Shown here piece after piece: positions 1-5,261 of a DNA stretch of 5,261 nt. Position numbers and translations under genes: made by a program. Location: positions 1 through 5,261 of the forward strand of contig DYIG01000122.1 of assembly GCA_020723725.1 (NCBI GenBank), in the 5' to 3' direction. The first letter of the stretch is position 1; the number at the start of each line of letters is the position of its first letter. This DNA comes from Thermaerobacter marianensis. Lineage in GTDB: Bacteria > Bacillota > Sulfobacillia > DYIH01 > DYIG01. Under the pieces are notes generated by a model that ran no database searches, was not told the origin of the DNA, and saw only the letters and a program-made list of their open reading frames with translations.

Positions 1-10
1 ATCCATCGGG

Positions 11-20
11 GGAGGAGGTG
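11..20 (+). promoter_or_regulatory. Strong ribosome binding site for the Ala/Gln-rich protein
   Basis: GGAGGAGGTG is close to a perfect complement of the 16S rRNA 3' end. The AGGAGG core (13-18) lies 8 bases before the ATG at 27. This decides the start: the in-frame GTG at 18 lies inside the Shine-Dalgarno sequence itself and is not a credible start. Confidence 0.8.
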
Positions 21-26
21 ATATTA

Positions 27-401
27 ATGTATCCAGCCCATCCGATTCAGGCTGCCCAGGCAGCTGCTCAGCAGGCCCAGCAGGCTGCCCAGGCCGCCCA
101 GCAGGCCGCTCAGCAGGCCCAGTTTGCGGCTCAACAGGTTACGCAGCAGGCCCTGGCCGCTTCGCCTTATGCTGCTCCCCAGGCTTTCTCTCCGATAGCA
201 TCGGTTGTTACGCCCGGCGCTACGCCCTGGGTAGTGGCTCCGGCCACCACCGCGGCCGCTATCTCTCCCGCAGCGGCTGGCCCTCAGCAGGCCCTGCCTC
301 AGATCCAGCAAGCGGCTCAGACCGCCCAGCAGGCGGCTCAGGCGGCTCAGCTCGCCGCCCAGCAGGCCCAGCAGGCCGCTCAGAGGGTATTGTATGCTTA
401 A
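27..401 (+). CDS. Ala/Gln-rich low-complexity small protein, function unknown
   Basis: This 124-residue protein is not recognised as a member of any named family. Ala (46) and Gln (32) make up 63% of it. Asp, Glu, Lys, Asn and Cys are absent, and the only potentially charged side chains are His5 and Arg120. Residues 8-46 and 92-119 are Gln/Ala repeats of the QAAQQAQ type with roughly seven-residue spacing, expected to be helical. Residues 47-91 form a Pro/Ala/Thr/Val-rich segment with nine prolines. The layout suggests two Ala-rich helices joined by a flexible linker, possibly an antiparallel Ala-type coiled coil; that is inference. There is no signal peptide, membrane segment or catalytic motif. 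The strong ribosome binding site and a terminator just after the stop argue that it is a real, separately expressed gene. A spore-coat or other structural role is possible but nothing in the sequence proves it. Confidence 0.75.
   Translation: MYPAHPIQAAQAAAQQAQQAAQAAQQAAQQAQFAAQQVTQQALAASPYAAPQAFSPIASVVTPGATPWVVAPATTAAAISPAAAGPQQALPQIQQAAQTAQQAAQAAQLAAQQAQQAAQRVLYA
48..164 (+). repeat. Imperfect CAG/GCN codon repeat, N-terminal block
   Basis: This stretch is built from Gln (mostly CAG) and Ala (GCC, GCT, GCG) codons and encodes residues 8-46 of the Ala/Gln-rich protein. An 18-base unit at 96-113 (GCCCAGCAGGCCGCTCAG) recurs exactly at 366-383. A 17-base unit at 69-85 recurs at 360-376. Such tracts are prone to slippage and to recombination between the two blocks. 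Confidence 0.75.
300..383 (+). repeat. Imperfect CAG/GCN codon repeat, C-terminal block
   Basis: This second block encodes residues 92-119 of the Ala/Gln-rich protein. It carries the exact second copies (360-376 and 366-383) of units found in the first block. The shared DNA-level identity suggests that one block arose by duplication of the other. Confidence 0.7.
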
Positions 402-415
402 GAATTTTATTTGAT

Positions 416-451
416 AAAAAGGCGCCCTGGCTATTGCCAGGGTGTTTTTTT
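416..451 (+). terminator. Rho-independent terminator after the Ala/Gln-rich gene
   Basis: A perfect 7-bp stem, CCCTGGC (425-431) with GCCAGGG (436-442), closes a TATT loop. It is extended by a G-T wobble and a C-G pair to 423-444. A seven-base T-run (445-451) follows, and an A-run (416-420) precedes the stem. It sits 15 bases after the stop codon and separates this gene from the tRNAs. The A-run means it could also work weakly in the other direction. Confidence 0.9.
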
Positions 452-468
452 ATGACAAACTATTCAAC

Positions 469-497
469 TTGATTTTTGAAAGATAGATGATTAAAAT
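469..497 (+). promoter_or_regulatory. Possible sigma-A promoter for the tRNA pair
   Basis: TTGATT at 469-474 (4 of 6 to TTGACA) is separated by 17 bases from TAAAAT at 492-497 (5 of 6 to TATAAT). Transcription would start near 504, giving a leader of about 20 bases before the tRNA-Gly. The AT-rich surroundings and the position between a terminator and a tRNA support it. An alternative is a TGCTATAC element at 503-510 resembling an extended -10. Confidence 0.45.
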
Positions 498-525
498 TTT
501 AGTGCTATACGGCGGTGATATTTAA

Positions 526-601
526 GCGAGAGTAGCTCAGTCGGTAGAGCATCTGCTTCCCAAGCAGAGGGTCGCGGGTTCGAGTCCCGTCTCTCGCTCC
601 A
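526..601 (+). tRNA. tRNA-Gly (anticodon CCC)
   Basis: The full cloverleaf can be folded by eye. The acceptor GCGAGAG (526-532) pairs with CTCTCGC (591-597). The D arm starts GCTC at 535. The anticodon stem TCTGC/GCAGA holds the loop TTCCCAA with anticodon CCC at 559-561. The T arm GCGGG/CCCGT has loop TTCGAGT. The discriminator is T598 and CCA is encoded at 599-601. The gene is 76 bases long with no intron or extra arm. Anticodon CCC reads GGG. T at the discriminator position is usual for bacterial tRNA-Gly. Confidence 0.96.
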
Positions 602-620
602 TTTATTTCCTCTCAGTAAT

Positions 621-696
621 GCTGGCGTAGCTCAGCAGGCAGAGCAATCGCCTCGTAAGCGATAGGTCGCGGGTTCGAGTCCCGCCGCCAGCTCCA
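621..696 (+). tRNA. tRNA-Thr (anticodon CGT)
   Basis: The cloverleaf is complete. The acceptor GCTGGCG (621-627) pairs with CGCCAGC (686-692). The anticodon stem ATCGC/GCGAT holds the loop CTCGTAA with anticodon CGT at 654-656. The T stem GCGGG/CCCGC has loop TTCGAGT. The discriminator is T693 and CCA is encoded at 694-696. The anticodon reads ACG. It lies 19 bases after the tRNA-Gly, so both are probably processed from one transcript. Its variable-loop/T-arm 20-mer (665-684) is identical to that of the tRNA-Gly (570-589). Confidence 0.96.
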
Positions 697-734
697 AAAA
701 GTTCTGGGGCAATGAGGTAAAGAAAGGGATAAAG

Positions 735-760
735 CTGGCTTTAAAGAAGAAAAAAGCCAG
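735..760 (+). other. Hairpin between the tRNAs and the wal operon
   Basis: CTGGCTTT (735-742) and AAAGCCAG (753-760) form a perfect 8-bp stem around a ten-base purine loop. No T-run follows on either strand, so it is not a convincing intrinsic terminator. The rest of 697-832 holds nothing I can name: no convincing promoter and no coding sequence, only a short palindrome at 811-818. The hairpin could be an RNA processing or stability element in a transcript that continues from the tRNAs. Confidence 0.45.
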
Positions 761-832
761 ACAGTTTGGATTTAGCACTGCTGCAAAGAAGTACCTCAAG
801 GATTAAAAACCTTCGAAGCGAATTAAATCCCC

Positions 833-1768
833 ATGTCGCTTATTGTCGCAAAACGAGGGTTCGTCAGTTCTTTTATTACCATAACCCTGGCCTGGCTCGC
901 GATGTTGTTGAGCAACTCTGTTATTCATGGTCTGGTAAGGGTCCGGCTGGATCTGTATCAAACATGGGTCGGCGTTCAGCAGAACTGGGAAGTCAGCAAC
1001 CTGCCTTCATATTATAAGGCCCTTAAAAGCGAATCCATTACGGTCTACCACTTTGAGGCAGACAGGGATGTCGCCCTTGTGGTTCAGGACCTTATAAAGG
1101 ATTATTTTGATGTGGTGGCATCTGATCTGGTCACCGGAACCGCCCGCCGAGACGGTATTAAAGTTGTGGTCAGTCCGACGGTGCCCGCCCTGGAGAGCAG
1201 TTTGGGCGAGCGTTACGGCCGTAATGCCATGGGGGCGTACTGGCGGGGGGTCATCTGGGTGCTGTCTCCGGTGGAGTGGCTGGATCTCACGGACCCCCTG
1301 TGGCCTGAGGATTTCCGGCGTTCCGGCCCTGTGATACACGAGATGACGCACCTGATCCTTGACCGGAGCACGGCCGGAAACATCCCGGTGTGGCTTGATG
1401 AGGGTATAGCCCAGTATGAGGAATTCAAGCAATTGGGCTATGAATGGATCGAGCCAGCCAATCGGCTGGATCAACCGCTTTATAGCCTGAGTCAGTTGGC
1501 CGACGATTTTACGGGTTTAGCCAATGAACCCCTGGCTTATCGCGAGGCCCACCTCCTGGTTCGTTACCTTATCGAGTCCAAAGGGGAGAAGGTGTTGGTT
1601 CGGCTTGTGAAGTCATTGGCTGCTGGGGTTCCGGCAAAACGGGCACTCGAGAAGGTATATGGTTCGGATTTTTCTGTTCTGGAGAGGGATTGGTCAGCAT
1701 GGCTGGCAGGCCAGTCCGATGCGCTTGCCGGGCCTGATTCTCAAAGGGGTGATGCTGGATGGCGGTGA
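833..1768 (+). CDS. Membrane-anchored peptidase-MA-like zinc metallopeptidase
   Basis: This 311-residue protein is probably an extracytoplasmic zinc-dependent peptidase. Lys7-Arg8 precedes a hydrophobic segment at about residues 10-34, read as an uncleaved signal anchor; there is no lipobox. The catalytic motif HEMTH (169-173) is followed by PVWLDEGIAQY (186-195). His169 and His173 with Glu190 would bind zinc and Glu170 would be the general base, the HExxH...E pattern of gluzincins (peptidase MA-like family). The C-terminal part, about 235-292, is helical and ends in a typical DFSVLERDWSAWL tail. ATG 833 is the first start after an in-frame stop at 824-826. It has no good ribosome binding site. 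The gene overlaps walR by 10 bases, which implies translational coupling. Substrate unknown; a role in the cell envelope is inferred from context. Confidence 0.85.
   Translation: MSLIVAKRGFVSSFITITLAWLAMLLSNSVIHGLVRVRLDLYQTWVGVQQNWEVSNLPSYYKALKSESITVYHFEADRDVALVVQDLIKDYFDVVASDLVTGTARRDGIKVVVSPTVPALESSLGERYGRNAMGAYWRGVIWVLSPVEWLDLTDPLWPEDFRRSGPVIHEMTHLILDRSTAGNIPVWLDEGIAQYEEFKQLGYEWIEPANRLDQPLYSLSQLADDFTGLANEPLAYREAHLLVRYLIESKGEKVLVRLVKSLAAGVPAKRALEKVYGSDFSVLERDWSAWLAGQSDALAGPDSQRGDAGWR
1743..1752 (+). promoter_or_regulatory. Ribosome binding site for walR inside the peptidase gene
   Basis: AAAGGGGTGA ends 6 bases before the ATG at 1759 and lies wholly within the last codons of the peptidase gene. 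It fixes the walR start and supports coupled translation of the two genes. Confidence 0.7.
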
Positions 1769-2460
1769 GGGTGCTTGTGGTTGAGGATGAAAAACCCATC
1801 GCCGAGATACTTAAGTATCATCTTGAGCGCTCTGGATATGTGGTGAACATAGCCTTTAACGGTGAGGATGCCCTTGAGAGGGTCGCCCGCGATAACCCGG
1901 ACCTCATCCTCCTGGATATCATGCTGCCGAAAATCGACGGTTTAACTGTTTGCAGGCAGATAAGAGCGCACTCCACCGTACCTATTCTGATGTTAACGGC
2001 CAAGCACGAGGAAACAGATAAGGTCCAGGGGCTTGAGTTCGGCGCTGATGACTACGTCACCAAGCCCTTCAGTCCGCGGGAGGTTGTGGCAAGAGTTCGT
2101 GCCCTCCTGCGCCGGACCCATGCTGGCAACAACGGCTCCAACGGCAATGACAACAATGGGGCACTGCAATGCGGCGAGGTGACTATCGACCTGGCTGTGC
2201 GTGAGGTCAGGAAAAACAATCAGCCCGTGCCGCTTACGGTCAGGGAATTCGAATTGCTTAAGTACCTGGTTTTACGCAGGGGGCAGCCATTTACCAGGGA
2301 GGCGCTCCTGGAGGATGTGTGGGGTTACGAGTATTACGGGGATATCCGCACGGTCGATGTTACGGTCCGGCGTCTGAGGGAAAAGGTCGAGGATGACCCG
2401 TCCAACCCGCAGTATATACTTACAAAACGCGGTGTCGGTTACATGTTCCGGCAATTCTAA
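1759..2460 (+). CDS. walR: WalR (YycF), OmpR-family response regulator
   Basis: The 233-residue length matches WalR (about 235). The receiver domain (about 3-117) has the acidic pair Asp10-Glu11 and phosphoacceptor Asp53 in LLDIMLP. Thr80, Tyr99 and Lys102 complete the switch set, the latter two within GADDYVTKPF. The winged-helix DNA-binding domain (about 136-231) contains LTVREFELLKYL and the recognition region around DIRTVDVTVRRLREK, ending in RGVGYMFR. These stretches closely follow the B. subtilis WalR sequence as I know it. In known Firmicutes WalR activates autolysins and other cell-wall hydrolases and is often essential. Its partner walK follows after 15 bases. The linker at residues 123-134 is unusually Asn/Gly-rich. 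General PhoB-type regulators are the alternative, but walK and yycH downstream settle the assignment. Confidence 0.96.
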   Translation: MAVRVLVVEDEKPIAEILKYHLERSGYVVNIAFNGEDALERVARDNPDLILLDIMLPKIDGLTVCRQIRAHSTVPILMLTAKHEETDKVQGLEFGADDYVTKPFSPREVVARVRALLRRTHAGNNGSNGNDNNGALQCGEVTIDLAVREVRKNNQPVPLTVREFELLKYLVLRRGQPFTREALLEDVWGYEYYGDIRTVDVTVRRLREKVEDDPSNPQYILTKRGVGYMFRQF

Positions 2461-2465
2461 AGGCT

Positions 2466-2470
2466 GGTGA
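2466..2470 (+). promoter_or_regulatory. Ribosome binding site that selects the walK ATG
   Basis: GGTGA, the 3' half of a Shine-Dalgarno sequence, is followed by 5 bases and the ATG at 2476. The upstream in-frame GTG at 2467 lies inside this element and would have only AAAGG at 3 bases' distance. ATG 2476 is therefore preferred, though not certain. Confidence 0.55.
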
Positions 2471-2475
2471 AAGCA

Positions 2476-4341
2476 ATGCCTGTGATGGCAGGCCTTCGCC
2501 GGGCCTTCCAAAGTCTTCAGGCTCGGATGGTAATTATATACCTCTTGCTGATCCTCTTTGCGATGGAGGTCATCGGCAACTACCTCCTTTTCTCCTTACG
2601 GGCTTACTACCTTAATCAGCAGTTCGATAACATGACAACCATTGCCAAACTGGTTGAGGAATCTGCTTCGCGATCCATGGAACAGTCCAACAGGCCGGCA
2701 TTGGCCCGTGATTTGGATAATCTGGTCCGGGTGTTTGGTGAGAAGGGTTTGAGTCTTTTCATCCTGGACCGTGACGGCGAGGTCATCAGCGCTTATAGGG
2801 AAGAGGAAGGCGCCGGTCAGGGCACCAGTCTGAACGGAGTGCCGGAGGTAAGGCAGGCTTTGTCCGGGGTATACTTGCGGACCCCCAACCTGCGGGTTCA
2901 TTCGGAAACCGGGAAAAGGAAGGCCTTTTTTGCACGCCCCATCACATCGGGGGGGCGCGTGGTGGGCGCCGTGTATCTGGAGGGCTCCATGGACCGCATC
3001 GAAAAGACGCTCACCGGGATGAAAGGGATATTATTTTCGGCGACCATCATTGCTTTGGTCATCTCAGCGGTTCTGAGCTATATTCTCGCTCGCACGATAA
3101 CGGGACCAGTCAAGGAACTGACCAGCCGGGCTGAGGCCCTGGCAGGCGGCGACTTCGACCAGCTTATTCAGGTCCGTTCAGACGATGAAATTGGCCGGTT
3201 GGCGGGCATGTTCAACCACCTTTCAACACGGTTAAAGGAAACCCTGGCAGAGATCTCGTCCGAAAAACAGAAAGCTGAGGCTATTCTGATCCACATGACG
3301 GACGGCATCATAGCCCTGGACCGCAGCGGACGTATTCTCCTGGTCAATCCTGCGGCGGCTTCCATGACTGGGATAGATGCCAGGGAGGCCATAGGGCTTG
3401 GCCTTGGGGATGTCCTGCCGGACTCGGGGCTCGAGGAGCTTGCCAGTGCTGTTGTCCGTGGGGAACGTGATGAGGCTGTTGGCCGGTTGGTCTTCACGGG
3501 GCCGGATTTGGTTCTGAACGCCCACGTGGCCCCGGTAAGGGAGCAAGGACAGGCGCCGGGCGGTGTTGTTATCGTCCTTCACGACATCACCCAGCACGAG
3601 AAACTGGACCGGAACCGCAAGGAATTCGTGGCCAATGTTTCACATGAATTGCGGACGCCTCTGACCACCATAAAGAGTTACGTGGAAACCCTCCTTGAGG
3701 ATTCACCGGATGACCCGGAGATGCAAAAAAGGTTCCTCGGTGTTGTTGCCGGTGAGACGGAGCGTATGGTCCGGCTGGTCAACGACCTCCTTACCTTGTC
3801 CCATCTAGACAGCGGCCGTTTGCGCTGGGAAAAGAAGCCCATGAGTGTGGAATCGCTGGTCAGGGAAATCCAGGAGAAATTCGCCGACCGTTGTTACCGT
3901 AAAGGTGTGCGGCTTGTCTCGCAGATCCAGCCGGACACCCCGGCGGTACTGGGCGACAGGGATAGGTTGGAGCAGGTTATTTCCAACCTGCTCAATAACG
4001 CGGTTGATTTTACGCCTCCCGGTGGGAGGGTGAGTCTTAACGTGGAGTCCGAGGCTGGCTGGGTCACCGTGACTGTCAGCGATACGGGTGTGGGCATTCC
4101 TTCTGAGGACCTGCCCAGAATATTCGAGCGTTTCTACAGGGTGGATAAGGCCCGTTCGCGCCAGTTTGGCGGTACCGGGCTTGGTTTGAGCATCGCCAAG
4201 GAGATAATTGAGGCGCACGGTGGGGAGATAAGCATCTCCAGCGAAGCGGGTCAGGGCACGGAGGTAGTCATAACCCTGCCGGCCCTCGAGGGCGGGGTAG
4301 CGGGTATTAGGGATGACGAACCGGAGGCTCTTACGGGATGA
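2476..4341 (+). CDS. walK: WalK (YycG), cell-wall sensor histidine kinase
   Basis: The protein has 621 residues from ATG 2476 (624 from GTG 2467); B. subtilis WalK has about 611. Domains in order: transmembrane helix 1 (about 19-41), an extracellular sensor of about 140 residues, transmembrane helix 2 (about 185-205), HAMP (206-259), PAS (about 262-372), HisKA and HATPase_c. The phosphorylated histidine is His390 in FVANVSHELRTP. The ATP-binding lobe has the N-box NLLNNAVDFTP (504-514), G1 box DTGVGIP (536-542), F box IFERFYRVDKAR (549-560) and G2 box GGTGLGLSIA (565-574). It should autophosphorylate and pass phosphate to WalR. The N-box Asp511 stands where Lys/Arg is usual. PAS residues His273, Asp276 and His369 match the zinc ligands known in S. 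aureus WalK, while the fourth (Glu there) is Gln373. The stop overlaps the yycH start as ATGA. Confidence 0.96.
   Translation: MPVMAGLRRAFQSLQARMVIIYLLLILFAMEVIGNYLLFSLRAYYLNQQFDNMTTIAKLVEESASRSMEQSNRPALARDLDNLVRVFGEKGLSLFILDRDGEVISAYREEEGAGQGTSLNGVPEVRQALSGVYLRTPNLRVHSETGKRKAFFARPITSGGRVVGAVYLEGSMDRIEKTLTGMKGILFSATIIALVISAVLSYILARTITGPVKELTSRAEALAGGDFDQLIQVRSDDEIGRLAGMFNHLSTRLKETLAEISSEKQKAEAILIHMTDGIIALDRSGRILLVNPAAASMTGIDAREAIGLGLGDVLPDSGLEELASAVVRGERDEAVGRLVFTGPDLVLNAHVAPVREQGQAPGGVVIVLHDITQHEKLDRNRKEFVANVSHELRTPLTTIKSYVETLLEDSPDDPEMQKRFLGVVAGETERMVRLVNDLLTLSHLDSGRLRWEKKPMSVESLVREIQEKFADRCYRKGVRLVSQIQPDTPAVLGDRDRLEQVISNLLNNAVDFTPPGGRVSLNVESEAGWVTVTVSDTGVGIPSEDLPRIFERFYRVDKARSRQFGGTGLGLSIAKEIIEAHGGEISISSEAGQGTEVVITLPALEGGVAGIRDDEPEALTG
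4323..4327 (+). promoter_or_regulatory. Ribosome binding site for yycH inside walK
   Basis: GGAGG lies 10 bases before the ATG at 4338, within the last walK codons. With the ATGA stop/start overlap, this supports both the start choice and coupled translation. Confidence 0.6.
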
Positions 4342-5261
4342 CCAAGGGGCGGGTTTGGGAGACATTTAAATCAGCGCTATTGACAGTGCTCGTGTTATGC
4401 AGCTTTCTGCTCACAGCGGGGATTTGGCGTGACCAGGCCGATACAACCGGTGCCTCTACTCAGGGCTATGTGGCGCCCGGCAGCACGGGCCACCCCGATC
4501 TCAAGAGCCTGCTAAGCCCGGGGATCGTCGTTCATGTCCATGGCAAGCATTACATCGTGTCCGACAGGCAGGTCCAGGCCTTTAATCGCTTGTGGGAAGC
4601 AGCGCTTAAAACCCTTGGCGGTGGCGAAGCGGATTTGCTCGAAAGACCTGTTCCTGTTGACGACATGGAGCTTGTTAAACTGCGGGGAAACGGGAGCGGT
4701 ATCGAGATCAATCTCCCCCTGGAGATGACCTTGAGGCAGATTTTCTCGTTATGGGGGGGAGCGGACCAAAGTCAGATCGCACGTTCCACTGTTGGCGCCG
4801 TTGCTGTTCAGAGGGTCGTATTGTTCCTGGATGGGCCAGACCGTACGGTCGTTTACCTGGGCGGCAGTCAGGGGCGAATGCGGGCGGTGGTTTCCGGGGG
4901 CAACCTGATCGCCTCGGCATTGGAGGGTATCGAGGGGGAAGGGGTGGAGGCAAGGATGCTCTCCGGGGCATGGCAGGACGTAAAGGTGGCTGCGGGGATA
5001 TTTGTCCCGCGGTCGTTGCCATATGTTGAACACCTTGGCGCTGAACCCGAGTCCCTTGACGGGCAAGGGTTGGCGGACGCGATCTTCCCCGACCCCGGCT
5101 TTGTCCGCCGGATTGACAATGTGGACGGCAGCACCCTTTATACGGACGGGTTGGCAGCCGTACGGTTGTCAAAGGGAACGATCGAATACAGCAGGCCTGA
5201 ACCGTCGAACGAAGAGGGGCGGGATCAATGGGCCGGATTCAAGACTGCCGAGGGTTTTATC
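4338..5261 (+). CDS. yycH: YycH (WalH), WalK regulatory protein, 3' end cut off by the window
   Basis: An open frame of 308 codons starts in the ATGA overlap with walK and runs to the last base with no stop. B. subtilis YycH has about 455 residues, so roughly two thirds is present. A short cytoplasmic N-terminus (about 1-11) precedes one membrane segment (about 12-30). The rest should lie outside the membrane. The best family signature is FPDPGFVRRIDNVDGS (250-265) followed by YTDG (268-271), then a GTIEYSRP stretch typical of YycH. The region SLLSPGIVVHVHGKHYIV (57-74) fits the start of the first YycH domain. In B. subtilis YycH with YycI restrains WalK, while in S. aureus the pair activates it; which applies here cannot be read from the sequence. 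A yycI-like gene would be expected next. Confidence 0.9.
   Translation, partial: MTKGRVWETFKSALLTVLVLCSFLLTAGIWRDQADTTGASTQGYVAPGSTGHPDLKSLLSPGIVVHVHGKHYIVSDRQVQAFNRLWEAALKTLGGGEADLLERPVPVDDMELVKLRGNGSGIEINLPLEMTLRQIFSLWGGADQSQIARSTVGAVAVQRVVLFLDGPDRTVVYLGGSQGRMRAVVSGGNLIASALEGIEGEGVEARMLSGAWQDVKVAAGIFVPRSLPYVEHLGAEPESLDGQGLADAIFPDPGFVRRIDNVDGSTLYTDGLAAVRLSKGTIEYSRPEPSNEEGRDQWAGFKTAEGFI

Noticed and set aside
24..311. Minus-strand 95-codon open frame opposite the Ala/Gln-rich gene
   Set aside because: It is the shadow of a repetitive CAG/GCC sequence, and its Arg/Gly/Ser/Leu-rich translation resembles no protein family.
570..684. 20-base direct repeat at 570-589 and 665-684 as a CRISPR or attachment-site repeat
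   Set aside because: Both copies are the variable-loop/T-arm parts of the two tRNA genes, which explains the identity; there is no integrase or further repeat.
798..830. Short inverted repeats (AAGG/CCTT, GGATTAA with TTAAATCC, and the palindrome CTTCGAAG) before the peptidase gene
   Set aside because: They are short or imperfect in AT-rich sequence and could arise by chance; no operator is recognised.
766..1017. 83-codon + strand open frame overlapping the start of the peptidase gene
   Set aside because: It is out of frame with the peptidase, whose motifs and membrane segment are clear, and its own start lacks a good ribosome binding site.
3805..4365. 186-codon minus-strand open frame across the walK kinase domain
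   Set aside because: It lies opposite the conserved HATPase_c region; the translation has no recognisable motif.
4398..4400. Cys21 of YycH as a lipoprotein attachment site
   Set aside because: The preceding residues are LVL, with Leu directly before Cys, which does not fit a lipobox; a plain membrane anchor is the family norm.
4708..5172. 154-codon minus-strand open frame opposite yycH
   Set aside because: It is Pro/Arg-rich, typical of antisense frames in GC-rich genes, while the + strand carries a clear YycH signature.

Overview
The window reads as a piece of a low- to medium-GC Gram-positive (Firmicutes) chromosome. It most resembles the anaerobic, spore-forming Peptococcaceae/Desulfotomaculum-Pelotomaculum type. 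The grounds are a clear WalR-WalK-YycH (YycFGH) cell-wall two-component cluster, strong Shine-Dalgarno sequences, tRNA genes with encoded CCA ends, and fairly GC-rich coding sequence. The genus assignment is inferred from general gene layout, not from a database match.

Layout, left to right, all on the + strand. (1) 27-401: a small 124-residue protein that is 63% Ala+Gln, with two Gln/Ala-rich segments flanking a Pro-rich middle and almost no charged residues; I do not recognise it. It is closed by a strong intrinsic terminator (416-451). (2) 526-601 and 621-696: tRNA-Gly(CCC) and tRNA-Thr(CGT), probably one transcript from a promoter near 469-497. No terminator is visible after them. (3) 697-832: 136 bases without a gene, holding one hairpin with no T-run and no convincing promoter. 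(4) 833-1768: a membrane-anchored, peptidase-MA-like (HExxH) zinc metallopeptidase. (5) 1759-2460: WalR, an OmpR-family response regulator. (6) 2476-4341: WalK, its sensor histidine kinase. (7) 4338-5261: the first 308 codons of YycH (WalH), running off the end of the window.

Genes 4 to 7 are packed as one operon: a 10-base overlap, a 15-base gap and a 4-base ATGA overlap. In known Firmicutes WalK phosphorylates WalR, which controls peptidoglycan hydrolases, and YycH acts from outside the membrane on WalK activity. The extracytoplasmic peptidase at the head of the operon is the non-standard member compared with the Bacillus or Staphylococcus arrangement. The most interesting observations are the Ala/Gln-rich hairpin-like protein, the peptidase coupled to walR, an Asp in the WalK N-box where Lys/Arg is usual, a zinc site in the WalK PAS domain that looks three-quarters conserved, and the lack of any visible terminator between the tRNAs and the wal operon.
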